Positions 1-7,773 of a stretch of DNA of 26,133 nt are shown here, piece by piece. The DNA lies in assembly GCA_035997545.1 (NCBI GenBank), contig DASYIL010000242.1, positions 1-26,133 of the forward strand, written 5' to 3'. A model generated the notes under the pieces. That model was not told the origin of the DNA. It did no database searches and worked only from the letters and a program-made list of their open reading frames with translations. How positions within the stretch are numbered: position 1 is the stretch's first letter; every line of letters starts with the position of its first letter. This stretch comes from GCA-003244245 sp035997545 (GTDB taxonomy: Bacteria > Actinomycetota > Actinomycetes > Mycobacteriales > Pseudonocardiaceae). A program made the translations under genes and the position numbers.

Positions 1-396
1 GAGACCGGCGACATCGTCGACCAGAAGCAGGTGCATCCACCGAGCGGTCGGCTGTGTGGCATCGAGATGGGCCCGGAGGGCATGTGGATGTGCCTGCGCA
101 ACCCCGCCGTCGTGCAACTGCGGGACTTCGACACCATGTCAGTGCAGCGGGAACTGCCGGTGGAGGGTTCCCCCTCCGGCCTGACGTACGTCGACGGCGT
201 GGTGTTCTACTCGGAGTTCGAGAGCGGGATGATCCGCGCGGTCGACACCGTGACCGGGGCACTGCTGGCCGCGGTACCGGTGGTGGGCCATCCGACCGGC
301 ATGACCTGGGATGGCGAGCGGCTGTGGTACTGCGACTTCGAGGCACGCCGGTTCACGGCGATCCGCCTAGGTGACGTGGTCAAGACCGCCGGCTGA
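1..396 (+). CDS. Beta-propeller-like protein, C-terminal fragment (5' end outside window)
   Basis: The reading frame is open from base 1 to the TGA at 394-396, so this is the 3' end of a longer gene; an internal ATG at 31 is not a credible start. The visible 131 residues contain recurring blade-like units (GIEMGPEGMWMCLR, SGLTYVDGVVFYSEFE, TGMTWDGERLWYCDFE), each pairing a G-x-x-x-D/E-G turn with an aromatic-rich strand. This is typical of SMP-30/NHL/YncE-type beta-propellers, where such blades form a binding or lactonase-like pocket. No catalytic metal ligands can be assigned from the fragment. It is followed 49 bp later by a small same-strand gene. Propeller fold is likely; function is unknown. 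Confidence 0.7.
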   Translation, partial: ETGDIVDQKQVHPPSGRLCGIEMGPEGMWMCLRNPAVVQLRDFDTMSVQRELPVEGSPSGLTYVDGVVFYSEFESGMIRAVDTVTGALLAAVPVVGHPTGMTWDGERLWYCDFEARRFTAIRLGDVVKTAG

Positions 397-445
397 CCGC
401 GCCGTTGGGTTCCGGCGGGCCGCGACGAACTCGAGGGGAGCGAGG

Positions 446-676
446 ATGACAGAGACGAAGTACGTGAATGGACTGGAGTTCGACCTGACCGGACAAATCG
501 GCAAAGTGCACGCTATCGCCCGCTACGACGGCACACCGTGGCCCGCTACCGTCTGTGGCCTGCCGGCCCAGGCATACCCCTCCACTGGAGCGGAATGGGA
601 CACCGTCCGGGCGGCAGTGCGCTGCGGTCGGTGTGCCAATGCGCTCGGCACTTCCGACCCGGCGAACGCTCGGTAG
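446..676 (+). CDS. Small hypothetical protein with a C-terminal CGRC motif
   Basis: A 76-residue protein starting at ATG 446, preceded by a GAGGGGAG ribosome site at 433-440. An upstream in-frame GTG at 371 would overlap the previous gene and lacks such a site. The sequence carries Cys near residue 38 (TVCGL) and a C-terminal VRCGRC, so three cysteines could bind a metal such as zinc; this is inference from spacing only. There is no signal peptide or membrane segment. Similar short Cys-containing proteins are common in actinomycetes but I cannot name a family. It is convergent with the DUF899 gene and ends just before a strong terminator hairpin. Confidence 0.6.
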   Translation: MTETKYVNGLEFDLTGQIGKVHAIARYDGTPWPATVCGLPAQAYPSTGAEWDTVRAAVRCGRCANALGTSDPANAR

Positions 677-680
677 CCGG

Positions 681-710
681 ACCGGGTTGGCGGTACCCGG
701 CCAACCCGGT
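681..710. terminator. Bidirectional intrinsic terminator hairpin
   Basis: A perfect 11-bp inverted repeat: ACCGGGTTGGC at 681-691 and GCCAACCCGGT at 700-710, with an 8-nt loop. It lies in the 42-bp gap between two convergent genes (plus-strand stop at 676, minus-strand stop at 719), so it can end transcription from both sides. There is no U-tract, as is usual for actinomycete hairpin terminators. Confidence 0.8.
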
Positions 711-718
711 TGGACCCC

Positions 719-1429
719 TCAGCCGCGTTCGCGCCCGGCATAGGAGTTCTCCGCATACCACTCGCCCCGACCGGTGGGCAGCAGATCCAGGACGTTCCAG
801 ACCGGGGACAGCAGGTCGAAGCCGCGCTCAGCGTTGTCGATGAAGTTGGCCGGAAGCGTGTAGAAGTGGCGAACCTGCCCGCCGTCCCTGACGAACACGC
901 TGACCATCGGACGCTGGTCCCCATTCGGATGCTCGGCGTGCACGTCGGCGTTGAACGTCGTGCCGTAGCTGGACAGGAGCCGCAGCCCGTCCCAGCCGCG
1001 CCGGCGTGCCCAGTCCCGCAGCTTGGACAGGGGCGCCTTGCCGATCACCACGAAGGCCATGTGCTGCGCGAGATGGTGGGAAACCCCGTGGAATCCGTCC
1101 ACCCACATCGAACACATCGAGCAGGCCTCGGCATCGTCGGGGTGGTACATCAGGTGGTAGACGAACAGCGTGTCGTGCTCGCCGAACAGCTCGGACAACC
1201 GGGTCGTGCCGACCGGCTCGTCCAGTCCCAGGTCCCTTGGCCCTTCGGTCAGGGCGTAGTCCTGGATCAGAGTGCCCTCAGGAAGCATCCGCCGCGCGGC
1301 GGCGACCTCCTCGACCTGGTCGCGCAGGGCCCGCTCGGCCTTCGCCAGTTCGGTGCGGGCGGCAATGTACTGGGCGCTCGCGCCCACTGGCCACATCGGC
1401 AGCACGTCGTTGTTCTCGACATCGCCCAT
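719..1429 (-). CDS. DUF899 family thioredoxin-fold protein
   Basis: A 236-residue protein with the DUF899 hallmarks: an N-terminal helix rich in E/R (ELAKAERALRDQVEEV), LSELFGEHDTLFVYHLMY, and CSMCSMWVDGFHGVSHHL, where C103-S-M-C106 sits at the place of a thioredoxin active site. The family is AhpC/TSA-like and mostly uncharacterised; a thiol-disulfide or peroxidase role is inferred. The ATG at 1429 has only a weak upstream GAGA. It is the last gene of the minus-strand run methyltransferase, cysteine desulfurase, methyltransferase, DUF899, with an 86-bp gap before it. Its place beside a desulfurase suggests handling of reactive thiols or persulfides, though DUF899 proteins also occur in unrelated contexts. 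Confidence 0.85.
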   Translation of the reverse strand: MGDVENNDVLPMWPVGASAQYIAARTELAKAERALRDQVEEVAAARRMLPEGTLIQDYALTEGPRDLGLDEPVGTTRLSELFGEHDTLFVYHLMYHPDDAEACSMCSMWVDGFHGVSHHLAQHMAFVVIGKAPLSKLRDWARRRGWDGLRLLSSYGTTFNADVHAEHPNGDQRPMVSVFVRDGGQVRHFYTLPANFIDNAERGFDLLSPVWNVLDLLPTGRGEWYAENSYAGRERG

Positions 1430-1515
1430 CGCAGATGATCTCTTTTCGTCGATACCGTCTTCTGACGCTCAGCTTCCGGCCGGGATGATAGTCGCAGGCC
1501 GGGTGCCGTAGGCGA

Positions 1516-2388
1516 TCAGTCGCTGGTCTCGGGAGCGACGGCCCGCACGCACAGCGCGGTGGACGGCAGGAACAGGTCACCGCCCGCCGATCGGTATCGC
1601 TCCACCGCGGCGCCCACCCGTGCCCAGGTCTCCGCTTCCTGTTCTGGGTCGAGTTCGGCGAGGCGCTGGCGCAACTTCGGTGGCGACACTGCTTTGTTGA
1701 ACTCGGCGTACTCCTGCGCAGACGCCAGCCGGAACGGGACGACGAACTCGTCCACCACGATCTCGGTGAAACCCGCCTCGGTCAGTTCCTCGGTGAGCTG
1801 CCCCGGATCGGACATGCTGAACGGGCCAGGCAGGCCGGGCGGGGGCGGCGGCATGTCCAGCCGCTGCGCCAGCACTGCGTAGCCGGTAGACATCATCGGC
1901 GCCCGTTGCGGCTCGCTCCACACCGAGGCGGCCAGCACGCCCCCCGGCACCAGCAGCCGGGCCACCGTACGGAAGGCGGCAACGTGGTCGACGGCGAACA
2001 TCAGCCCCCATCTGCTGAGCACCACGTCGAAGGTCTTCGGCGGCAGATCGATCGACTCCAGGTCGGCCACCAGGAACTCCACGTTCTCCCGGTTTCTGGC
2101 CCGACGCCTGGCCCCTTCCACCATGCCGGCTGCGATGTCGACCCCGACGACCCGGCCTGCGGGACCGACGCGGTCCGCCGCGGTCAGTGCCGGCTCGCCG
2201 AGACCGGTGGCGACATCCAGGACGGCCTGGCCTTCCCGCACCCCGCCGAGGTCCAGCAGCCGCGTTGTCATCGACGCGGCGCCCCGCTCGAACGTGTCCT
2301 GCACGGCCTCCCAGCCGGAGCTGATCGCGTTCCAGGAGGCGCGGATGTCCTCCTTGACGGCCAGCGAATCGAGCTGCGGTATAGACAT
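1516..2388 (-). CDS. SAM-dependent class I methyltransferase (UbiE-like)
   Basis: A 290-residue methyltransferase with motif I VLDVATGLGEPA at about residues 56-67, the acidic end of strand 2 (GVDI, near 83-86), FLVADLESIDLP as the adenine-binding region and LLVPGGVLAASVW as motif III. The C-terminal third (EELTEAGFTEIVVDEFVVPF) is the usual substrate-side cap. The Rossmann fold and SAM use are clear; the acceptor (C, O, N or S) cannot be read from sequence. ATG 2388 follows GGGGTGG. It starts 28 bp after the cysteine desulfurase stop, so the two are probably co-transcribed, which makes S-methylation one option. Confidence 0.88.
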   Translation of the reverse strand: MSIPQLDSLAVKEDIRASWNAISSGWEAVQDTFERGAASMTTRLLDLGGVREGQAVLDVATGLGEPALTAADRVGPAGRVVGVDIAAGMVEGARRRARNRENVEFLVADLESIDLPPKTFDVVLSRWGLMFAVDHVAAFRTVARLLVPGGVLAASVWSEPQRAPMMSTGYAVLAQRLDMPPPPPGLPGPFSMSDPGQLTEELTEAGFTEIVVDEFVVPFRLASAQEYAEFNKAVSPPKLRQRLAELDPEQEAETWARVGAAVERYRSAGGDLFLPSTALCVRAVAPETSD

Positions 2389-2416
2389 CCGGGTCCACCC
2401 CTGTTTCTAGTACCGG

Positions 2417-3706
2417 CTAGATGAAGCGCTCGTGGGGATGTTCGCTGGTCCACCAGCCTGGCTGCAGGGTGCGCAGCGCGCGCCGCACCACGTCGATCTC
2501 CTCGTCGGTGTTGTAGATCGCGAAGGACATCCGAACCGTGCCCAGCAGGTCCAGGCCGTCGATGAAGGTGTTGGCGCAGTGCACCCCCGAGCGCACCGCG
2601 ACTCCGTGCCGGTCCAGGTGACCACCCACGTCGTAGGGATGGATACCGTCCACCACGAAAGACACGATGCCGCTCGGCTCCGCGGTCGGATCGCCGACAA
2701 TGCGGACCCGATCAAGCTCACCCAGCGCTCGCACCGCGGTGTGGACTAGCGCCCGCTCGTGCTCGCGCACCAGGTCCCAGCCGAGCTGTTGGACGTACTG
2801 CAGCGCGCTGGCCAGGCCGATCGCGCCGGCGACGTTGGGCGTGCCGGCCTCAAGCCGGGCCGGCACCGGCACGTAGCGCACCGGCGCGTCGAAGGTGACC
2901 CCCTTCACCGTGCCGCCCCCGACCTGGTACGGCGGCAGTTCGGCGAGCAGCTCGCGCCTGCCGTAGAGCACGCCGATGCCCATCGGGCCGTACACCTTGT
3001 GCCCGGAGAAGCAGTAGAAGTCCACATCCAGGTCGCGCACGTCCACCGGGCGGTGCGCAATCGCCTGTGCGCCGTCCACCACCAGCGGGATACCGAACCT
3101 GCGTGCCTCGGCAGCCATTTCCCGCACCGGATTGACCGTGCCTACCACATTTGACACGTGTGCTACTGCGGCCAACCGGACGCGGGGGCCGAGCGCCGAG
3201 CTGAACTGGTCCAGCTCGACCCGGCCCTGCCGGTCGGTGTGCAGGACCACCAGTTCCGCGCCCACCTGCTCGCACAAGCGGCGCCAGGGCAGCATGTTCG
3301 AGTTGTGCTCCATGCCGGTGACCACCACCTGGTCCCCGGCTCCGACTACCTGCCGCCCGAACGTGTCGACCACCAGGTTGACCGAGGCGGTCGTGCCGCC
3401 GGTGAACACGACCTCGTCGGTGCGCTCGGCGTTGATCGCCTCCGCAACCACCGAGCGGGCCTGCTCGTACCGGTCGGAGGCAAGCATACTGAGCTGGTAA
3501 TAGCCACGACCGATATTGCTGTTCGCCGTGCTGTAGTAGCCGACAAGCGCGTCCAGCACGGCCTGCGGCTTCTGCGCGGTGGCGGCGTTGTCCAGGTAGA
3601 CAAGCGGCCGACCAGAGTAACTCGTCCGCAGGATGGGGAAATCCTGCCTGATCGCCTCGATGGTCCGCGCGGAAAACCGCTGCGGGACCAGACTCACGTC
3701 AGTCAT
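2417..3706 (-). CDS. SufS/CsdA-type cysteine desulfurase (class V PLP enzyme)
   Basis: A 429-residue PLP enzyme close to the usual SufS length. The start is YLDNAATAQKP (38-48), His134 in MEHNSN is the PLP-stacking residue, Asp211 lies in VVDGAQ, the Schiff-base lysine is Lys237 in FSGHKVYGP, and the mobile persulfide cysteine is Cys377 in RSGVHCANTF. Such enzymes take sulfur from L-cysteine as an enzyme persulfide and hand it to acceptors. The Cys loop reads GVHCANTF rather than the common GHHCAQP, a mild divergence. No SufE/SufU partner or Fe-S scaffold gene is adjacent, and the flanking genes are methyltransferases. This fits a specialised biosynthetic role rather than housekeeping Fe-S assembly. 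GAGGAG lies 7 bp before the ATG. Confidence 0.9.
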   Translation of the reverse strand: MTDVSLVPQRFSARTIEAIRQDFPILRTSYSGRPLVYLDNAATAQKPQAVLDALVGYYSTANSNIGRGYYQLSMLASDRYEQARSVVAEAINAERTDEVVFTGGTTASVNLVVDTFGRQVVGAGDQVVVTGMEHNSNMLPWRRLCEQVGAELVVLHTDRQGRVELDQFSSALGPRVRLAAVAHVSNVVGTVNPVREMAAEARRFGIPLVVDGAQAIAHRPVDVRDLDVDFYCFSGHKVYGPMGIGVLYGRRELLAELPPYQVGGGTVKGVTFDAPVRYVPVPARLEAGTPNVAGAIGLASALQYVQQLGWDLVREHERALVHTAVRALGELDRVRIVGDPTAEPSGIVSFVVDGIHPYDVGGHLDRHGVAVRSGVHCANTFIDGLDLLGTVRMSFAIYNTDEEIDVVRRALRTLQPGWWTSEHPHERFI

Positions 3707-3761
3707 CCGGGCTCCTCACGAAACTCGCCTCAAAGCAGGACATGCCCGAACACGTCGTGCC

Positions 3762-4610
3762 CTAAGCGGGATGGTCCTGTGATCGTCGTGCGGCCATCAG
3801 CATATAGTTTGGCTCGCCACTTTCGGAGCAGTTCTTGAATGTCGATTCAAGCGCTACGACGATGTCGGATCCGTACTCGTTCTCCAGTTCCAGTCGGAAT
3901 TGGTAAAGCCGTTCCAGTAGGCCGGGGTAGTGTCGGGAAACCTCCTCACTGATGTCCAGGTACTCGACGAGGTCGAGGCCGGCTCTGCGCATCATGGGTG
4001 GATAGTCTTCGAGACGGGGGAACGGAGTGTTCAGTGCGACTCTGCGGTACTCCTCGATCTTGGTCAGACGATCGCCAGTGAACGGTGTTCGTTCGTAGAA
4101 GTCCGTCAGTGCCAACCGACCACCGGGCCGTAACACGCGGCCGATCTGCCGCAGGGCCCCCGCCCGATCCTGCATGTGCACAAAGGACTCGATCGCCCAC
4201 GCGGCGTCGAATGATCGTGCCGGGAAAGGTAACTCATCCATCGCGTCCGCCACCTCGAAACGCACCTGCTCCGAGAGGCCTTCGGCGCGAACCCGCGCAT
4301 TAGCCTCTTCAATGATCAAGGGGCTGGTCCCGATCCCGACTACCTCTACGCCGGTCGCGCGTGCCAGCCGGATGGCAGGGCCGCCGAGGCCGCAGCCCAC
4401 GTCCAATACCCGCTGCCCCTTGGTGACGCGGATCCGCTCGATCATGACGTCCGTTAGGTTGTCCATGGCCTGGTGGAGCGTGCTGTCGTCCTCAGGCGTC
4501 GGCCAATATCCGTAGTGGACGTTCTGCCCGGCGAGGCGGTTGATCAAGGGGATAGCGCTGTCGTAGAAGGCGATGACTTCGTCCTTGGTCGGGCTGTAGG
4601 CCGTGGCCAT
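3762..4610 (-). CDS. SAM-dependent methyltransferase (EryG/RebM-like family)
   Basis: A 282-residue protein beginning MATAYSPTKDEVIAFYD at ATG 4610, with GGAGG 6 bp upstream; a longer in-frame extension to 4724 crosses the promoter and is not credible. VHYGYWPTPEDD (31-42) precedes motif I VLDVGCGLGGP (68-78), followed by VADAMDELPFPARSFDAAWAIES split over motif II and LRPGGRLALTDF as motif III. This layout is that of natural-product methyltransferases acting on sugars, phenols or carbon centres (EryG, RebM and relatives). It leads the operon running into the cysteine desulfurase 55 bp downstream. A sigma-70-like promoter can be seen at 4728-4756. The acceptor is unknown. Confidence 0.88.
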   Translation of the reverse strand: MATAYSPTKDEVIAFYDSAIPLINRLAGQNVHYGYWPTPEDDSTLHQAMDNLTDVMIERIRVTKGQRVLDVGCGLGGPAIRLARATGVEVVGIGTSPLIIEEANARVRAEGLSEQVRFEVADAMDELPFPARSFDAAWAIESFVHMQDRAGALRQIGRVLRPGGRLALTDFYERTPFTGDRLTKIEEYRRVALNTPFPRLEDYPPMMRRAGLDLVEYLDISEEVSRHYPGLLERLYQFRLELENEYGSDIVVALESTFKNCSESGEPNYMLMAARRSQDHPA

Positions 4611-4923
4611 GTGGTACCTCCAGAGGGGCAGCCTAGAGACGGCTGTGTGGTGCTTGCTATTCGACCGGCTTCCACTGAGCGCCCTGATGTCACAATGGGT
4701 GACACCACTGCGTGAGACGTCCACGTAAGCTTACTTCAATTTTAATTAGTTGTCACGAGCCGTCGGAGCCAGCCCAGGAGCGCCGCGCTCACCGCTGTGG
4801 CAGCACCGGCCGGGCAACCAACTCTCGGCGCAATGGACTCGATGGCGTCAGCAACCAAGTCGGGTCGTTCGCTGAGCTCCAGGACGACTTCGTGCGGTTG
4901 ACGACTTAGATCGTGTGGTCAGC
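4611..4923. other. Intergenic region upstream of operon A
   Basis: A 313-bp gap between the HxlR gene stop (4924) and the methyltransferase start (4610). It contains the AT-rich promoter and palindrome described separately at 4725-4756 and about 110 nt of leader. Open frames on either strand here have no family resemblance, no ribosome site and poor codon use. Confidence 0.7.
4725..4756 (-). promoter_or_regulatory. Predicted sigma-70-like promoter with palindromic operator
   Basis: On the minus strand GTGACA (4756-4751) and TAAGCT (4733-4728) are separated by exactly 17 bp of AT-rich DNA, close to a TTGACA/TATAAT promoter. This would place the start of transcription near 4721, about 110 nt before the methyltransferase ATG. 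The -10 box is embedded in a perfect 10-bp palindrome, GTAAGCTTAC (4725-4734), a plausible repressor site. A related sequence lies in the HxlR-adenosine deaminase gap at 5727-5741. Confidence 0.5.
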
Positions 4924-5613
4924 TCAGCTGGCGACGGCACGGGAGTCGGCAGCGGTACCTCCGGCCTCCAGGCCCAACAACTCACAGCACCGCAATACGC
5001 TGCTGAGATCGCCGGCCAGCTTGAGTTCCCCGGTGACCATCGCAGCCAGTGGACGTAGCAGCCCGGAACCGATCCGGACGAACGTGGCAGCGTCGGTCGT
5101 CGCGACCATGTTCGGGCTCGCTGCCGGACCGCGCAGCGCCTCAGCATGCTGATCGCGGACGGCGACATGGAACACCTCATCGTCCACGCGGAACTCATAC
5201 TCCTCGTCCTGAACGGGGATCTTGTCGTGCTGGATCATGGCTTCGACCGCGAGGAAACCCCAGTGCGGCCGCGCCACGTCCTCGCCGGACATCTCACCCA
5301 CGAAGTCCATCCCCCAGCGTGCTAGTGCCAACACCACAGGGCGCAGCAGTTGACCCTTCGCAGTCAACTCGTACGCCCGCTTCTCGCCAGAATGACCACC
5401 GCCTGACTGGCGGATCACGCCATGGTCCACCAGAAACCGCAGCCGCTCGGCTAGCAGGTTGGTGCCCAGGCCGGGCAAGTCGGTCAGGAGGTCGGTGTAG
5501 CGTCGCGGCCCCATCAACAACTCCCGGATGATCAGCAGCGTCCACCGCTCGCCCAACACATCGAGCGCCGAGGCGAGTCCACAGTACTGGTGGTACGTCC
5601 TCTTCGTGCTCAT
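4924..5613 (-). CDS. HxlR-type winged-helix regulator with C-terminal SCP2-like domain
   Basis: A 229-residue regulator starting at ATG 5613, with AGGAGG 8 bp upstream; the same frame runs open to 5997 but that part is non-homologous and overlaps the divergent gene. The first about 105 residues are the HxlR winged helix (Cys11, LDVLGERWTLLIIRELLMGPRRYTDLLTDLPGL, then wing residues before KRAYELT). Cys11 sits where redox-sensing HxlR proteins such as YodB and HypR carry their reactive cysteine. Residues about 110-229 resemble the SCP2 sterol-carrier-like fold (FRVDDEVFHVAVRD, VTGELKLAGDLSSVLRCCELLGL), which can hold a hydrophobic ligand. It is divergent from the deaminase gene and precedes operon A, so it may control both. 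Confidence 0.88.
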   Translation of the reverse strand: MSTKRTYHQYCGLASALDVLGERWTLLIIRELLMGPRRYTDLLTDLPGLGTNLLAERLRFLVDHGVIRQSGGGHSGEKRAYELTAKGQLLRPVVLALARWGMDFVGEMSGEDVARPHWGFLAVEAMIQHDKIPVQDEEYEFRVDDEVFHVAVRDQHAEALRGPAASPNMVATTDAATFVRIGSGLLRPLAAMVTGELKLAGDLSSVLRCCELLGLEAGGTAADSRAVAS

Positions 5614-5726
5614 ACCGTGACCTCCTGGAACCACCTTAATGGGTCGCGATGCCAACGGCGTCCACTCAGGCTGTCCTGGCCAGCGACCCACCTGACCACT
5701 TCGCCTCCGGTGGGAGGCTCTGGCCT

Positions 5727-5741
5727 GAAGTAACTTAGTAC
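5727..5741. promoter_or_regulatory. Candidate HxlR operator in the divergent promoter region
   Basis: GAAGTAACTTAGTAC lies in the AT-poor gap between the divergent HxlR and deaminase genes. It contains an imperfect GTAA/GTAC repeat and shares TGAAGTAA followed by CTTA with the minus strand of the operon A promoter palindrome. Shared motifs beside a local regulator suggest an operator; binding is inference. Confidence 0.35.
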
Positions 5742-5814
5742 CCGGCTGGCGCAGACGGGTCCGCCATGAGCACGGAGGGACAGTCACGCCCTTCCCACCA
5801 CCGAGGAGCTGGCC

Positions 5815-6852
5815 ATTCCCCTCGACATTCGCTCGTTCATCGCCGCCCTGCCCAAGGTGGACCTGCACGTGCATCTGGTGGGCTCGGCTTCGCCGGACAC
5901 CATCCGGACGCTCCGGCGCCGCCACGCGGACCGCGACGTGTGCACCGACCCGCCGGTGACACTGGGAGACTCCCCCCTGTTCACTGACTTCAGGCACTTT
6001 GTCGAGGTCTACACGGCGGTCAGTAGGTTAGTCACAAATGGTTCCGACATCACAGAGCTCGTGTTCGGCCTCGCGGCTGATCTCGCAGCGAGCAATGTCC
6101 GGTACGCAGAGGTCACTGTCACCCCGATGGCTCACCTGGCGGCCGGCATCGATGCCGAGGAACTTGTCGAAGCCTTGGCGATTGGCCGCAGGCGCGCGGC
6201 CGAGGAGCACTCCGTCGAGCTGTCCTGGGTCTTCGACATTTCTGGGGACCTAGGGCCGTTGTCCGGCCTCGACACCGCGCGATGGGTACTGACGCACCAG
6301 CCGGACGGGACTATCGGGTTCGGCCTGGGCGGCCCGGAGATCGGCGTCGCGCGGGGGCAGTTCCGGGAGGCATTCGGTTTGGCCAGGGCAGCCGGACTAC
6401 ACAGCGTCCCGCACGCGGGTGAGACCACCGGGCCCGAGGAGGTGTGGGTGGCATTACGCGCGCTCGGCGCCGAACGCATTGGGCACGGCATCCGCAGCGT
6501 GCACGACCAGCGGCTGCTGAGTCACCTGGCCGAGCACGGCATTTCGTTAGAGGTGTGCCTGACTTCAAACTTGTGCACTCGGGCAGTCGCGGATCTGGCC
6601 GCGCACCCCCTGCCCGACCTGCTGGCCTCGGGTGTGCCGGTCTCGCTCGGGACCGATGACCCAGGAATGTTTCGCACTAACCTCAACCGCGAGTATCTGA
6701 TCTGTCACGAGGTCTTCGGTGCTTCGCCCGGCGAGCTCACCGACATTGCCAAGGCCGGCGTGCGGGCAGCGTTCTGCTCAGCCGAGTCGCGCCGCGCGCT
6801 GCTCGACGGGATTGATGTCGCCGCGCGGCGCGCCGTCACGACCGGCTGGTAG
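5815..6852 (+). CDS. Adenosine deaminase family protein (adenosine or aminodeoxyfutalosine deaminase)
   Basis: A zinc amidohydrolase in the adenosine deaminase family. Counting from GTG 5857 the zinc ligands are His4 and His6 (LHVHLVGS), His186 (HAGET) and Asp267 (LGTDD); Glu189 and His210 are the catalytic pair. LVGSASP, FGLGGPEIG and VCLTSNLCTRAV match the actinomycete branch that includes aminodeoxyfutalosine deaminases, so hydrolytic deamination of adenosine or a related nucleoside is expected. The family N-terminus (IRSFIAALPK) lies upstream of the first canonical start, GTG 5857. In that frame no ATG, GTG or TTG occurs after the stop at 5767. I place the start at ATT 5815, 6 bp after GAGGAG; a frameshift from ATG 5766 is the alternative. 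The 3' end overlaps the convergent homocysteine methyltransferase by 17 bp. Confidence 0.88.
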   Translation: MPLDIRSFIAALPKVDLHVHLVGSASPDTIRTLRRRHADRDVCTDPPVTLGDSPLFTDFRHFVEVYTAVSRLVTNGSDITELVFGLAADLAASNVRYAEVTVTPMAHLAAGIDAEELVEALAIGRRRAAEEHSVELSWVFDISGDLGPLSGLDTARWVLTHQPDGTIGFGLGGPEIGVARGQFREAFGLARAAGLHSVPHAGETTGPEEVWVALRALGAERIGHGIRSVHDQRLLSHLAEHGISLEVCLTSNLCTRAVADLAAHPLPDLLASGVPVSLGTDDPGMFRTNLNREYLICHEVFGASPGELTDIAKAGVRAAFCSAESRRALLDGIDVAARRAVTTGW

Positions 6853-7690
6853 GCGCACACCCGTGGGTCAACTGGCGGGATAGCGCGGACAGGTGCCGAG
6901 GTGTGGTCCCGCAACAGCCACCGACCACGTCGATCGAGAGCTCTATCCACCAGCGGTGCACGATCGCGGCGAACGCCTCCGGCTCGACGGCCACCGGCAG
7001 CAAGTCCTCGACGGGCGTCCAGGCCAGGAGGTTCGAACGCTCCTCCAGGTTCGGGTAAGCCCCGATCAAGCCGGGTAGGTGCGCGCGGAGCTGACGCAGG
7101 CACAGTTCGGTCTGTGCCAGCGGTGTGCAGTTGACCAGCACAGCCTCCGCACCATCGCGCACCACCGCCGCGCCGACGTCGGCCAGCTTCTCGCCGGACA
7201 GCAGCCGCGCGCCGTCGCCGCACACCACGCTGACCCACGCGCGGCCGCCGGCGGCCAGGACCTGTTCCAGCGCGATGCGGGCCTCCCGCGCAGTGTTCAT
7301 TGTCTCGCACAGCACGAAGTCCACACCGGCAGACACCAGTTGCTCCGCGAGCCATCCGTGCTCGGCCCGGAGTTCGGCGTCGGACGGCACGAGATCGGGT
7401 CGGTAACAGTCCTCGACAGGGGCGATCGAGCCGACGACCCGGACCGCTCTGCCACTGACCGCCGCCCTGGCCAGTTCGACCGCCTCGCGCACCACGTCGG
7501 CGGCGCCCGCCTCATCCAGCCCCACGCGCCGCAGCGCGCGCAGATTGGCGCGGAACGTGTTCGCCGCAACTACCTGCGCCCCAGCAGTCAGGAAGTCCGC
7601 GTAGACCCCACGCAGGAGTTGCCTGCCCTGCGCGGTGCGCAGGGCCTCGGTCCCCCACAGTGGTGCACGCACCGCTACCCCGGCTCGCAT
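6836..7690 (-). CDS. Homocysteine S-methyltransferase (MmuM/HMT-like)
   Basis: A zinc-dependent methyltransferase barrel of the Pfam S-methyl_trans family, which moves a methyl group from S-methylmethionine or SAM to homocysteine to give methionine. Zinc cysteines are Cys188 (VLVNCTPL) and Cys259-Cys260 (VVGGCCGTTPRH), counted from ATG 7690. The family's first strand (DGGLATEL) is present upstream of that ATG as RLSGGLATEL, in a frame open to 7804 but with no ATG, GTG or TTG. The true start is therefore probably a CTG (for example 7769, about 10 bp after GGGGG) or a product coupled to the preceding gene. It follows the Cys/Met PLP enzyme closely, so methionine made here could feed that enzyme or SAM synthesis. 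Confidence 0.85.
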   Translation of the reverse strand: MRAGVAVRAPLWGTEALRTAQGRQLLRGVYADFLTAGAQVVAANTFRANLRALRRVGLDEAGAADVVREAVELARAAVSGRAVRVVGSIAPVEDCYRPDLVPSDAELRAEHGWLAEQLVSAGVDFVLCETMNTAREARIALEQVLAAGGRAWVSVVCGDGARLLSGEKLADVGAAVVRDGAEAVLVNCTPLAQTELCLRQLRAHLPGLIGAYPNLEERSNLLAWTPVEDLLPVAVEPEAFAAIVHRWWIELSIDVVGGCCGTTPRHLSALSRQLTHGCAPTSRS

Positions 7691-7773
7691 CAGCTCGGTC
7701 GCCAGCCCTCCGCTCAGCCGCAGTGGTGCCGGCTGGCTGGTGGACCGCTCCGGCGGGATGGGGGATTGCAGGA

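Noticed and set aside
710..1438. Long plus-strand open frame opposite the DUF899 gene
   Set aside because: It is the complement of a clear DUF899 coding region, is rich in Pro/Arg/Val and has no family features.
4712..4909. Small plus-strand frame in the gap upstream of operon A
   Set aside because: No ribosome site, no recognisable domain and low coding character; the region looks regulatory.
5614..5997. N-terminal extension of the HxlR frame
   Set aside because: The extension overlaps the divergent deaminase gene and is non-homologous; ATG 5613 has an ideal AGGAGG site.
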